From Lachnospiraceae bacterium (GTDB taxonomy: Bacteria; Bacillota; Clostridia; Lachnospirales; Lachnospiraceae): a stretch of 43,842 nucleotides of DNA. Positions 7,705 through 16,180 of the stretch are shown here, in pieces; position 1 is the first letter of the stretch; each line of letters opens with the position of its first letter. The stretch is taken from assembly GCA_900766915.1 (NCBI GenBank), contig CAAFXE010000041.1, positions 1 through 43,842 of the forward strand. The letters are read 5' to 3'. A program made the translations under genes and the position numbers. The notes under the pieces are model-generated. The model had not been told where the DNA came from, searched no databases, and saw nothing but the letters and a program-made list of their open reading frames with translations.

Positions 7705-9207
7705 TTAAAAATTCTTTTTAAATGCCTCGATTGCTTCTACCAGTCTGCTCTCTGCTTCTTCGGACATCTGTTTTGTTTCACGGATGCTTTCCGGAATGTC
7801 TGCGTACTGGGTCTTTACAAATTCCAGAAATCCTTTTTCAAATTCCTGAATACGTTTTACAGGTACGTCCAGAAGATATTTCTTTGTTACCGCATAAATG
7901 ATCATAATCTGATCCTCTACTGCCATTGGCTGATACTGCGGCTGTTTTAATACTTCTTTGATTCTTTCACCCTGATCCAGCTTTTCTTTGGTATCTGCAT
8001 CAAGCTCGGAACCAAACTGGGCAAAAGCTGCCAGCTCACGATACTGGGCAAGCTCTACTCGGATCGGGGCTGCAATCTTCTTCATGGCCTTGATCTGTGC
8101 TGCACCACCAACACGGGATACGGAAAGACCGGCATTGACTGCCGGACGGAAGCCCGCATTAAACATTTCTGTTTCCAGATAGATCTGACCGTCTGTGATA
8201 GAAATCACATTGGTCGGAATATAAGCAGACACGTCTCCGGCCTGGGTTTCAATAATAGGAAGTGCTGTCAGTGAACCTCCTCCAAGCTCATCGGATAATT
8301 TTGCTGCACGTTCCAGAAGTCTGGAATGGAGATAGAAAACATCACCCGGGTATGCTTCTCGTCCTGGTGGACGTTTTAAAAGCAGGGACAGGGTACGGTA
8401 AGCAGCTGCGTGCTTGGACAGATCATCATAAACGATGAGTACGTCCTCTCCGTTTTCCATCCATTCTTCACCGATGGCACATCCTGCATATGGTGCAATA
8501 TACTGTAATGGTGCCAGTTCACTTGCAGTCGATGCGACAACTGTGGTGTAATCAAAAGCACCATGTTCTTCTAATGTTTTAACAATGGTTGCAACGGTAG
8601 ATGCTTTCTGTCCAATTGCAACATAGATACATTTTACGCCTTTGCCCTTCTGGTTGATAATGGTATCAATGGCAATGGCCGTCTTTCCGGTCTGTCTGTC
8701 ACCAATGATGAGCTCACGCTGACCTCTTCCGATTGGAACCATGGAGTCAATGGCTTTGATACCGGTCTGAAGCGGAGTGTCTACAGATTTACGGCTGATA
8801 ACACCGGATGCCACACGTTCAATCTGACGATGTTTATCAGTTGTGATTGGTCCCTTTCCATCGATTGGCTGTCCCAGTGCATTGACAACACGGCCAAGCA
8901 TGCAGTCACCAACCGGTACTTCTACGACTCGTCCGGTTGTCTTTACGGTATCGCCTTCATTAATATTTTTCTGATCGCCTAACAAAACGGCACCAACATT
9001 GTCTTCTTCCAGGTTTAAAACCATACCGAAAACGTCTCCCGGGAACTCTAAAAGCTCTCCCTGCATTGCGTTTTCCAGTCCATGGATACGGGCAATTCCG
9101 TCCGCAACCTGAATAACGGTACCAACATCTGATACTTCCATTTGTCCGGCGTATTGTTTGATCTGTTCTTTAATTACGGAACTGATTTCTTCCGGTCTTA
9201 AATTCAT
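7705..9207 (-). CDS. atpA: ATP synthase F1 alpha subunit, 500 aa
   Basis: Non-catalytic nucleotide-binding subunit of F1. It has the P-loop GDRQTGKTA (about residue 169), the DDLSKHAAAYR segment, and the signature PPGREAYPGDVFYLHSRLLE with the arginine-containing region GGSLTALPIIETQAGD nearby. Length is normal. AGAAGGTG precedes the ATG. Gap to atpH is 28 bp. Confidence 0.97.
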   Translation of the reverse strand: MNLRPEEISSVIKEQIKQYAGQMEVSDVGTVIQVADGIARIHGLENAMQGELLEFPGDVFGMVLNLEEDNVGAVLLGDQKNINEGDTVKTTGRVVEVPVGDCMLGRVVNALGQPIDGKGPITTDKHRQIERVASGVISRKSVDTPLQTGIKAIDSMVPIGRGQRELIIGDRQTGKTAIAIDTIINQKGKGVKCIYVAIGQKASTVATIVKTLEEHGAFDYTTVVASTASELAPLQYIAPYAGCAIGEEWMENGEDVLIVYDDLSKHAAAYRTLSLLLKRPPGREAYPGDVFYLHSRLLERAAKLSDELGGGSLTALPIIETQAGDVSAYIPTNVISITDGQIYLETEMFNAGFRPAVNAGLSVSRVGGAAQIKAMKKIAAPIRVELAQYRELAAFAQFGSELDADTKEKLDQGERIKEVLKQPQYQPMAVEDQIMIIYAVTKKYLLDVPVKRIQEFEKGFLEFVKTQYADIPESIRETKQMSEEAESRLVEAIEAFKKNF

Positions 9208-9235
9208 AGAAACTTACACCTTCTTTCTCACAGCA

Positions 9236-9784
9236 TCAGCCCACATGAAGGGAGCGAAGCTGCTTTGATAAATTCTTAAGCTTATTCTGAATACTTGTAT
9301 CAACAACTCTGTCTCCAATGCGGATGACCATGCCGCCAAGTAACGATTCGTCCACGGAATAATGCATTTCGAAGGTTTCATAATCGGTAGTCTCCAAAAG
9401 GCGCTTTTCTACCTTTTCCTTCCATGCATCGCTTAACCCGGATGCAGTGGAAACGTAGGCCACACCGATTTTTTTATGTTCCTTCATGCGTGCGATAAAA
9501 TATTCCAGTATTTTTTCTGCTTCACAAAAACGGTCTTTTTGTATCAGAACCATTAAAAATCCTGCAAATTCCTTTGAAAAATTCTGATCAAAGATTTCTT
9601 TGCCCGTTTTCATCTTATCTTCTTTTACGATTTTAGGATGCTTCATGAATCCGATAATCTCATCATCCTGCCTGATGACTTCCAAAAACACCTTTGCCTC
9701 TTCTAAAAGGGCATCTTCCTTTTGCTCTTCTAAGGCAAGTTCAAACAAAGCATCACCATATGTTTTGGATACTAGCTTCGCCAT
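9236..9784 (-). CDS. atpH: ATP synthase F1 delta subunit, 182 aa
   Basis: Peripheral-stalk OSCP/delta subunit that ties F1 to the b subunits. It begins AKLVSKTYGDALFELALEE, the usual helical N-terminal domain, and ends with the conserved stretch LLGGMVIRIGDRVVDTSIQN. The start overlaps the end of atpF by 13 bp, so translation is probably coupled. Length is normal. Confidence 0.93.
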   Translation of the reverse strand: MAKLVSKTYGDALFELALEEQKEDALLEEAKVFLEVIRQDDEIIGFMKHPKIVKEDKMKTGKEIFDQNFSKEFAGFLMVLIQKDRFCEAEKILEYFIARMKEHKKIGVAYVSTASGLSDAWKEKVEKRLLETTDYETFEMHYSVDESLLGGMVIRIGDRVVDTSIQNKLKNLSKQLRSLHVG

Positions 9785-10287
9785 GTGTCATCACCCATTT
9801 CTTTTAAAGTATCCGAAAGTAACTGATCCGAAAGTTTTTCGTCAATGGAAGCAGCTACTACCTTGCCAGCCATCATCGTTGCAATGGAAACGACTTCCTG
9901 TTTCAGATCATCCATTGCTTTTTTCTTTTCAAGCTCAATCTGAACATTGGCATTTGCAATGATACGGGCAGCCTCTTCCTTCGCCTCTTCCAGAATCGCC
10001 CGCTCATTTTTCAGAGCACGTTTTCTGGCAGCGCTTAAGATTTCCTCAGCCTCAGCTTCTGCGTTTTTTAATTTTTCTTCATACTGTGCCTTTAATTTTC
10101 CGGCATCTTCTTTTTCTTTATTTGCTGTATCTCTTGTTTCCGCAACCATCTGCTGACGCTTCTTTAACATATCACGTACAGGGTTGAACAGAATATAGGA
10201 CAGAGCCATAAAGAGACAAAAAACTGCCAAAGCGGACAGACAAAGTTCGAAAACCAGCTGGGCATCAAGTCCAAATAGTCTCTCCAA
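9772..10287 (-). CDS. atpF: ATP synthase Fo b subunit, 171 aa, TTG start
   Basis: Peripheral-stalk subunit b. One N-terminal membrane helix (LVFELCLSALAVFCLFMALSY) is followed by a long charged coiled coil rich in Ala, Glu and Lys. The open frame extends to a TTG at 10305, but AGGAGG lies inside that extension, seven bases before a second TTG at 10287; the protein therefore most likely starts ERLFGLDAQLVF after the initiator Met. A single atpF is present, as expected for a homodimeric b stalk. Confidence 0.92.
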   Translation of the reverse strand: MERLFGLDAQLVFELCLSALAVFCLFMALSYILFNPVRDMLKKRQQMVAETRDTANKEKEDAGKLKAQYEEKLKNAEAEAEEILSAARKRALKNERAILEEAKEEAARIIANANVQIELEKKKAMDDLKQEVVSIATMMAGKVVAASIDEKLSDQLLSDTLKEMGDDTWRS

Positions 10288-10331
10288 GGTCTCGCCTCCT
10301 CTCAAATTTACGTCTCACACCCGGGTTCTTT

Positions 10332-10598
10332 TTATAATGCACCCAGTAATGGTCTTACGAAGAGTAAGAGGAATGCAATCAACAGACCGTAAAGACCTGT
10401 TGTTTCTGCTACAGCCTGACCGAGAAGCATGGTAGATGTGATATCGGATTTTGCACCCGGATTTTTACCTACTGCACTTGCTGCAAAACCTGCTGCAATA
10501 CCCTGACCAACACCAGGTCCGATACCGGCGATAACTGCCAGGCCGGCACCAATTGCTGAGCATGCTAAAATTAAACCTTCGTTTGTAATCTGTGTCAT
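10332..10598 (-). CDS. atpE: ATP synthase Fo c subunit, Na+-type ion site, 88 aa
   Basis: Rotor ring subunit with two membrane helices. The polar loop is AVGKNPGAKSD and the carboxylate is Glu65 in LLGQAVAETTGLYGLL. Gln32 in GPGVGQG, Val63, Glu65 and Thr66 occupy the positions of the Na+ ligands Gln32, Val63 (backbone), Glu65 and Ser66 of the Ilyobacter tartaricus ring, with Thr in place of Ser. This suggests Na+ rather than H+ coupling. AGGAGG precedes the ATG. Confidence 0.96.
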   Translation of the reverse strand: MTQITNEGLILACSAIGAGLAVIAGIGPGVGQGIAAGFAASAVGKNPGAKSDITSTMLLGQAVAETTGLYGLLIAFLLLFVRPLLGAL

Positions 10599-10616
10599 AA
10601 TAATTACCTCCTAAAA

Positions 10617-11351
10617 TTACATCTTGTCTTTTACATAAGTCATGGTGAGCATACAAAATACGTATGTCTGGATACATCCGGAGAACACGTCCAAATATGC
10701 GTGTAAGACAGCCGGAATCACACCAATTTTCAAAAAGATCGGCACCAAACCATAGAATAATGCCATTATTACCGTTCCTGAGAGAACATTACCAAAGAGA
10801 CGAAGTCCCAGAGAAAACGGTACTGCCACTTCACCGATTAAGTTAATCGGGAACAGGAGCGGCAACGGTTTAAACAGACCGGTAAATGCTCCAACCTTAT
10901 TACATTTGATATTCTGATACTGAATGATCAGAAATGTCATAAGTCCCAGCGGAAGCGTTACACCAAAGTCCGCAGTCGGTGGTCTAAGACCAAACAATCC
11001 CGACAGATTGCTGACCAGAATAAACAGGAAAATACTTCCCACATAGTTGATGAATTTTCCTGCATCCGTTCCCATGACGCCACTTACCATGTTTTCCAGC
11101 ATTTCCACGGCAAGCTCTACACCACTTTGTAAAAGTCCCGGCGTCTCTTCCGGTCTTTGCAGCTTCGATCTGACAAGCAGTGCGAACGCAATGATCAGTG
11201 TCATGACAATGAGTAAACTCACGTGGGTGGTGGTAATCCACAGCTTTTGTCCGAATAACTCAAATTCGATCAGACCATGAATCATAAAATCCACATTCTG
11301 TCCAGTCGCTAAGATCATCCTCGGCATCGTCATCGGCATCAACGATTCCAT
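10617..11351 (-). CDS. atpB: ATP synthase Fo a subunit, 244 aa
   Basis: Stator subunit forming the ion half-channels beside the c ring. The essential Arg is in the helix VPFSLGLRLFGNVLSG, and the final helix ends SGCIQTYVFCMLTMTYVKDKM. The ATG at 11351 has GGAGG eight bases upstream, so I keep it, although it lies 92 bp inside the preceding atpI frame; later Met codons up to residue 23 are weaker alternatives. Length is normal for a Gram-positive a subunit. Confidence 0.94.
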   Translation of the reverse strand: MESLMPMTMPRMILATGQNVDFMIHGLIEFELFGQKLWITTTHVSLLIVMTLIIAFALLVRSKLQRPEETPGLLQSGVELAVEMLENMVSGVMGTDAGKFINYVGSIFLFILVSNLSGLFGLRPPTADFGVTLPLGLMTFLIIQYQNIKCNKVGAFTGLFKPLPLLFPINLIGEVAVPFSLGLRLFGNVLSGTVIMALFYGLVPIFLKIGVIPAVLHAYLDVFSGCIQTYVFCMLTMTYVKDKM

Positions 11352-11778
11352 CTACACACCCTCCTTCTTCTTCAATTTTTAAAATATATTTATTAACAAA
11401 TCTGTGAAGGTGAGGCTGCAGATATGCAGCTGCCTTCAGACTCATGATCCCGCAAAAGCAGGAAATGATATTCCCGATTTGAAAATAAGCAATAATTCCC
11501 ATGGCCAATGCGACCGCTATATAACGAATCATATAGCTTTTCCACATGGCAGTTTTTGCATGCGCCTCATCCCAGTCAAGAGCATTGCTGATGGAATAGG
11601 CCATATGGGTTGCCAACCCCAGGGCAATCAGTATACCCAAGAACATTCCGACAGAATGCGCCAGTTTGTCTTTCACAAAAATCAGCCCGATACACTCGAA
11701 CAGTATTCCGAAAAGCACAATGCCTGCAAGAAGCTCCAGTAAAGTTCTTTTCCAGCTAGTCATCTTTTTTCTTTTCAT
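11260..11778 (-). CDS. atpI: ATP synthase subunit I-like membrane protein, 172 aa
   Basis: Four predicted membrane helices (for example LLELLAGIVLFGILFECIGL, then LAHSVGMFLGILIALGL, YIAVALAMGIIAYF and NIISCFCGIMSLKAAAYL) place it in the AtpI/subunit I family, thought to help c-ring assembly or Mg2+ handling. The frame runs 92 bp past the atpB start and adds an acidic tail (VDADDDAEDDLSDW) that is unusual for the family. Its start overlaps atpZ by 23 bp. The membrane part is convincing; the tail may be a by-product of a lost stop codon. Confidence 0.75.
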   Translation of the reverse strand: MKRKKMTSWKRTLLELLAGIVLFGILFECIGLIFVKDKLAHSVGMFLGILIALGLATHMAYSISNALDWDEAHAKTAMWKSYMIRYIAVALAMGIIAYFQIGNIISCFCGIMSLKAAAYLQPHLHRFVNKYILKIEEEGGCVDGIVDADDDAEDDLSDWTECGFYDSWSDRI

Positions 11779-11986
11779 CCTCCTTGTAGATCGCAGACAG
11801 CATCAGATAGACATTTCGCATGCCTGCAAGTGCACCAAGGATAAACAGGGGGATAAACGCCGGCCAGCCGGTTTTATCTTCCAGAAACATTCCCAGCATA
11901 CAGCATAAAAAAATAGGAACAAGCATGCTGATACCAACCTGCGAAATCATCGTTAACGATTTAGCAACGCCTTTGCTACCCTTCAT
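11756..11986 (-). CDS. atpZ: AtpZ/AtpI family small membrane protein, 76 aa
   Basis: Short two-helix membrane protein at the head of the ATP synthase operon. The pattern SLTMISQVGISMLVPIFLCC, then GMFLEDKTGWPAFIPLFILG, then a basic-acidic end (IYKEDEKKKDD) is typical of the AtpZ family, proposed to act with AtpI in divalent cation transport or c-ring assembly. GAGGGACAGG lies before the ATG. It overlaps atpI by 23 bp. Confidence 0.8.
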   Translation of the reverse strand: MKGSKGVAKSLTMISQVGISMLVPIFLCCMLGMFLEDKTGWPAFIPLFILGALAGMRNVYLMLSAIYKEDEKKKDD

Positions 11987-12027
11987 AACCTGTCCCTCAC
12001 AAACAATATTTTAAATACACTTTTTAT

Positions 12028-12056
12028 ATTTTAATATATTTGTTTTAAAAAGTCCA
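12028..12056 (-). promoter_or_regulatory. Candidate sigma-A promoter of the ATP synthase operon
   Basis: On the minus strand TGGACT (12051-12056) and TAAAAT (12028-12033) are 17 bp apart, about 45 bp before the atpZ start. It is the best match in an AT-rich stretch; other -10-like words occur nearby, so the exact position is uncertain. Confidence 0.45.
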
Positions 12057-12096
12057 TTAAAAAAATATAAAGTATCTATATCAAATATTGGTAAAT

Positions 12097-12126
12097 GTTA
12101 CTTTCACTTCGTTCCGGTAACCGGAA
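12097..12126. repeat. Partial copy of the palindromic repeat
   Basis: Positions 12098-12121 match the reverse complement of the right end of the repeat at 28779-28864 at about 23 of 25 positions. GTTAC at 12097 and GTAAC at 12117 form inverted ends, and 12112-12126 is a perfect 15-bp palindrome (TTCCGGTAACCGGAA). Confidence 0.55.
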
Positions 12127-12132
12127 ATTTCC

Positions 12133-13005
12133 TTACTCCGCCATATGTACGATATATGGCAGAGGCTCCTGCATGGAAAATCCATAAAATTTCTGCGCAT
12201 TGAGCCCAAGGAATTTCTTCTTTTCTTCCTCCGTCATTTTCTCTGATTTCGTAATAAAATCCTGTGACATCCGGTAAGTAATGGCTGTCATGGTGCGTGG
12301 ATAATCGCTTCCCCACATCAATTTGTCCATACCGCAAATGTCTCTTGCCTCCAAAATAGCATCTACTGCTGATGGATATGGATAAAACTCAGAATTAAAA
12401 AGCCAGGTGATACCACCGCTTTCCACGTAAACATTGGGATTACATGCCAACTCGATCTGCTTTTGCCAGCCTTCCACTGTGACCATTCCGAAATGACCGA
12501 TAGCAATACGAAGATCCGGGCACTCCTTAATGAGCTGCTTCATGGCCGGTACCTGTGCATCGCCGTCTGCCAGGTCAATGGCTACAAACATTCCCTTTTC
12601 TTCTGCCTGATGAAACAGAGGGCTTAATTCCTCCAGCTTCACTTTTGTCAGTCTTCCGCCACAGATCTTGATACCGTCGAAGCCATCCAGCCTGTAATTG
12701 TCATGCTCTTCATAGAGGCTGCACACTTTGATCCTGTCTGAATATTTTTCCTTACATTTCAATAAATATTCATCCTGATTTCCATCAATGTATTCCTGTA
12801 CTACAACCGCTCCGTTGACCTGGGCAAAATCCATATTTGCAATCAGTCTTTCTACGGAGTTGACACCGTCAGTCATGTAAGCCGGCATCATCTGACGTAC
12901 GACACCGCCAAAATCACTTTTTCCGCCGCCGATGTCATATACAGGCTTCCCATTTACCATTCCATGCTGCTTATCCCATAAATGTAAATGTGCATCTATA
13001 ATCAT
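12133..13005 (-). CDS. Amidohydrolase family protein, probable sugar lactonase, 290 aa
   Basis: TIM-barrel amidohydrolase-2 (PF04909) protein. The metal-binding HxH motif is at the very start (MIIDAHLHLW), the strand 5-6 His is in RIAIGHFGM, and the final metal Asp is in LMWGSDYPRT. Proteins of this type include L-fuconolactone and L-rhamnonolactone hydrolases as well as decarboxylases. Pairing with a sugar-dehydrogenase-like gene directly upstream favours lactone hydrolysis; the exact sugar is not shown. The frame opens earlier at 13047, but GAGGTG lies eight bases before the ATG at 13005 and this start avoids overlap with the upstream gene. Confidence 0.8.
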   Translation of the reverse strand: MIIDAHLHLWDKQHGMVNGKPVYDIGGGKSDFGGVVRQMMPAYMTDGVNSVERLIANMDFAQVNGAVVVQEYIDGNQDEYLLKCKEKYSDRIKVCSLYEEHDNYRLDGFDGIKICGGRLTKVKLEELSPLFHQAEEKGMFVAIDLADGDAQVPAMKQLIKECPDLRIAIGHFGMVTVEGWQKQIELACNPNVYVESGGITWLFNSEFYPYPSAVDAILEARDICGMDKLMWGSDYPRTMTAITYRMSQDFITKSEKMTEEEKKKFLGLNAQKFYGFSMQEPLPYIVHMAE

Positions 13006-13018
13006 TGGATTCACCTCA

Positions 13019-14224
13019 TTATCTGTCAAAATCCACATATTTTTCATTCCAGATCACTGCGGTCTTTAACGGAGCACCCTTACAGTAAATCTTGTTTTCA
13101 TAGGCATCGATCGGATCTTTGATAAATTCTTCCTTATCGATGAGCTCTACGATCTCGTTGTATCTGCTCTTTCCAAGAATTCCAATGGCCTTTTCCATAT
13201 GTGCCTGTCTGAAATTGATGGAGGAAAGGATCAGCTGATTCTTAAATCCAAAAGGCATGGTATCAAAAGAAACCACCGGTCCTAAGGAGAAGCTGTTGTA
13301 GATACCGTTGCATCCTAAAACACCATACTTAAATGCAATATCATGCTCCACATTGGTTCCGCTGGTACCGATAAATGTGGTCGCTGTGCCCCCAAGCTCC
13401 TTCATGATCGCCTGTGCAAGCTCTTCATTGGTATCATAGCAGCTCTGTACATAATCTGCCTTTGCCTGTTCCAGTGCAAAAGAAATCTTCGGGCTGTCCT
13501 TATCACTTCTTGCCACAAACACGATCTTCGCATCCGGATAGTTCTGACGGATCAGATCTCCGATGAACATACCGGTTGTACCAAGACCAAAGATGACCGT
13601 TCTGTCAAAAATGTGTTCTTTGGCAAGTTTTCTTGCTTCTTCTTCGGAGCATTTATGTTTTGCCATTTCCACACGGAAGTTATGGGCACTTCCCATGTCT
13701 TCCATACGTTCTAACTGGAATACCATGCATCCGTAAGGATCCGGAAATACCATTTTCTTTGCAAAGGATAATGCAATCTTACCGTCTTTTACATATTCAT
13801 CCGGAATCGGTAAGAGCATGTCCGGATTATAGTAGTTGTGGTCACAGAACAGACCGTCTGCCCCGTCACAGCCGTATTCAAAATAGGTTTCTTCTTCTGT
13901 ATATCTGGTCGGATCGTATGCATTGCCGCCACGGATCAAAACGATGGCAAAGCGATTCTGGGATGGTACCCATACCACACCTTCATGTCCGTTAATGAGA
14001 CGTTTCTGTCCTTCCGGGAATTTTTTATCCAGGAGTCCTTCCCTGCCCATACGCATCAGCTCATGGTCTGTTCCACAGAATCCAACGATAACACTCTCTG
14101 CCAAAATACCTTCTTTTTCTTCCTCACCACGAAGTCTTCTTCTTGGCGGATTGATCAGATTTACATCCCCATATACCAATGGATGATCTTTGTCATTCTG
14201 AAAATAAGTTCCTTTCACCTGCAT
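13019..14224 (-). CDS. Zinc-dependent medium-chain dehydrogenase, glucose dehydrogenase-like, 401 aa
   Basis: Zinc MDR enzyme. Catalytic zinc ligands are visible as Cys50 (GFCGTDHE) and His80-Glu81 (INGHEG), an arrangement of the glucose dehydrogenase branch rather than classical alcohol dehydrogenase; the four-Cys structural zinc lobe is not evident. The nucleotide site is VIFGLGTTGMFIGDL, followed by VFVARSDKD. It would oxidise an aldose to the lactone with NAD(P)+, and the next gene is a likely lactonase. Strong ribosome site (AAGGGGG) upstream of the ATG. Substrate unproven; fucose is one guess from the neighbouring locus. Confidence 0.8.
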   Translation of the reverse strand: MQVKGTYFQNDKDHPLVYGDVNLINPPRRRLRGEEEKEGILAESVIVGFCGTDHELMRMGREGLLDKKFPEGQKRLINGHEGVVWVPSQNRFAIVLIRGGNAYDPTRYTEEETYFEYGCDGADGLFCDHNYYNPDMLLPIPDEYVKDGKIALSFAKKMVFPDPYGCMVFQLERMEDMGSAHNFRVEMAKHKCSEEEARKLAKEHIFDRTVIFGLGTTGMFIGDLIRQNYPDAKIVFVARSDKDSPKISFALEQAKADYVQSCYDTNEELAQAIMKELGGTATTFIGTSGTNVEHDIAFKYGVLGCNGIYNSFSLGPVVSFDTMPFGFKNQLILSSINFRQAHMEKAIGILGKSRYNEIVELIDKEEFIKDPIDAYENKIYCKGAPLKTAVIWNEKYVDFDR

Positions 14225-14264
14225 TTTTTATCCCCCTTTAAAAAAACGAATTTCTTCTACTTTG

Positions 14265-14329
14265 TAGTATACATGATTTCGGGTAATAATTCCAGTGGAC
14301 TATTTTGTTGTTTGTATTGCAAAACTTGC
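14265..14329 (-). promoter_or_regulatory. Shared 65-bp promoter/operator element, copy B
   Basis: This block aligns without gaps to 33606-33670 with 52 identical bases of 65. The end nearest the gene holds TATACT (minus strand, 14266-14271), a likely -10 about 40 bp from the dehydrogenase start; the other end is GCAAGTTTTGCAA, a GCAA direct repeat that looks like an activator site. The -35 region is poor, as expected for an activator-dependent promoter. Confidence 0.7.
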
Positions 14330-14398
14330 AGTGTTACTGTCGGCTTCATTCCAATAACTCTAACTTAAGTGCCAGGATCCGTCGTATGGAGCTTAAGG

Positions 14399-16180
14399 TT
14401 ACTCAACTTTTATTAACATTCCTGAGAAGGGCCTCAGTTTGCATGTGAATACTTCATTTTTTATTGTACAGATAGCTTCCTCCGGTGATGTGGTTCCTCC
14501 AAAGCAGTTCCAGTCACTGTAAAGCAGTACCTGCGCCTCATTACCCCTCGGCACTTGTACCTGATACTCCTCCTGCTCCTGATCTCCAAAGTTAAATACT
14601 GCCACCAGTTTTTCCTTTTTGCCTTGTCGCAGGATCGTGTAAATACATCTTTCCTCCTGATGACAGTCTAACCACTGAAAACCATCTTCCTGATAATCAG
14701 CTTCGGAAAGTGCCGTATGTTCAAGGTAAATACGATTGAGTTCCTTCATATAGTGATAGAACGCATCATGCAGCGGATACTTCAAAAGCTCCCAGTCCTG
14801 CTCCCGCTTTTCGTCCCATTCCCGAAACTGTCCAATCTCATTTCCCATGAAATTCAGTTTCTTTCCCGGATGTATCATCATGTAAAGATACATGGCTCTT
14901 GCCTGAGGAAATTTTACATCATACTCCCCGTTCATTTTCTGTAGGATCGTAGCTTTTCCATGAACGACTTCGTCATGGGATAAAGGCAGCAGAAAGTTTT
15001 CATTTCTAAAATAGTGCATGGAGAATGTAAGCTTGTGATATTTTTCTTTCCGTTGCTGAGGACTGGACTGAAAATATTCTAACGTATCATGCATCCAGCC
15101 CATATCCCATTTATAATCAAAACCAAGACCGCCTTCCATCACAGGCTTTGTTACATTTGGAAAATTGGTAGAATCCTCTGCCGCCAGAATGCATCCCAGA
15201 TTTAATCTTTTCAGCTCCTGATTCATGAACCTGATAAACTCCACTGCATTTCCGTTGACACCTCGACGCTCATCTCCCTGCCAGTAAATAATTCTGCTGA
15301 TGGCATCCATACGAAGACCGTCAAAATGAAACTCCTTCAGCCAATAATTTGCAGAAGACTGCAAAAAGCTTCGTACCTCTCCACGGGAATGCATGAAATT
15401 ATGGCTTCCCCATTCGCTGACTCCCACATCATTGCTTGGGTACTCGTAAAGACAGCTTCCGTCATATTTTGCAAGACTATAATCATCAATGGCAAAATGC
15501 ACCGGAACAAAATCAAGGATGACTCCGATGCCATTTTGATGCAGCCGGTCAATAAGAATTTTTAATTCCTTTAATGTGCCGTATCTGCTGGTAGGCGAGA
15601 AAAATCCGGTGTTCTGATAGCCCCAGCTCTCATCACACGGATGCTCGCTTAAGGGTAGAAATTCCACATAGTTATATCCTGCTTCTTTCACATAGGCAAT
15701 CAACGGCTCAGCCAGCTCATCATACCGGTACCATTCATATGTTTCTCCAACCTTCCTCCTCCAGGAACCAAGATGAAGTTCATAAATATTAAGAGGTTCA
15801 CCTTTTCTGTCATTTCTGCTTCTCATCCAGACTTCATCCTGAAACTGATAATCATCCAGATTTCTGATAACAGACTTATGATCCGGTCTTAACTGCATTC
15901 CAAATCCGTAAGGATCACAGTGATCAGTCACACTTCCATTCTGTCCATAGATCCGATATTCGTAGCAATCCCCTTCCCCGGCTCCTTCCACATAGACCTC
16001 ATAGAAATTTCCGTCATGTGCCTTATTCATAGGAATTTCCTGTCCATTCCATAACAGTACCACCCCTCTGGCATTCGGTGCAAATGTGGTAAACTTTGTT
16101 CCTCCCGGCAGCACGTGTGCTCCCATCCATTCGTAAGCATTCAAAATCTTTCCTGTATAAAATCCATATAAATCAATCAT
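14399..16180 (-). CDS. glgB: 1,4-alpha-glucan branching enzyme, 593 aa
   Basis: GH13 enzyme that makes alpha-1,6 branches in glycogen. It has an N-terminal CBM48 region (FAPNARGVVLLWNG), the barrel motifs VILDFVPVHF, the nucleophile Asp in DGLRMDAISRIIYW, the acid/base Glu in LAAEDSTNFP and the stabilising pair in LPLSHDEVVHGK. The frame extends to 16243, but AGGAGG sits six bases before the ATG at 16180. Slightly shorter than E. coli GlgB, typical of the short N-terminal type. It stands alone; no other glycogen gene is in the window. Confidence 0.95.
   Translation of the reverse strand: MIDLYGFYTGKILNAYEWMGAHVLPGGTKFTTFAPNARGVVLLWNGQEIPMNKAHDGNFYEVYVEGAGEGDCYEYRIYGQNGSVTDHCDPYGFGMQLRPDHKSVIRNLDDYQFQDEVWMRSRNDRKGEPLNIYELHLGSWRRKVGETYEWYRYDELAEPLIAYVKEAGYNYVEFLPLSEHPCDESWGYQNTGFFSPTSRYGTLKELKILIDRLHQNGIGVILDFVPVHFAIDDYSLAKYDGSCLYEYPSNDVGVSEWGSHNFMHSRGEVRSFLQSSANYWLKEFHFDGLRMDAISRIIYWQGDERRGVNGNAVEFIRFMNQELKRLNLGCILAAEDSTNFPNVTKPVMEGGLGFDYKWDMGWMHDTLEYFQSSPQQRKEKYHKLTFSMHYFRNENFLLPLSHDEVVHGKATILQKMNGEYDVKFPQARAMYLYMMIHPGKKLNFMGNEIGQFREWDEKREQDWELLKYPLHDAFYHYMKELNRIYLEHTALSEADYQEDGFQWLDCHQEERCIYTILRQGKKEKLVAVFNFGDQEQEEYQVQVPRGNEAQVLLYSDWNCFGGTTSPEEAICTIKNEVFTCKLRPFSGMLIKVE

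Noticed and set aside
10332..10598. Proton-type c subunit
   Set aside because: The Gln32, Glu65 and Thr66 set fits a Na+ site better than the usual H+ type, which lacks this Gln and hydroxyl residue.
12104..12337. 77-codon minus-strand frame at the end of the amidohydrolase gene
   Set aside because: Out-of-frame shadow of the amidohydrolase; no start signal.
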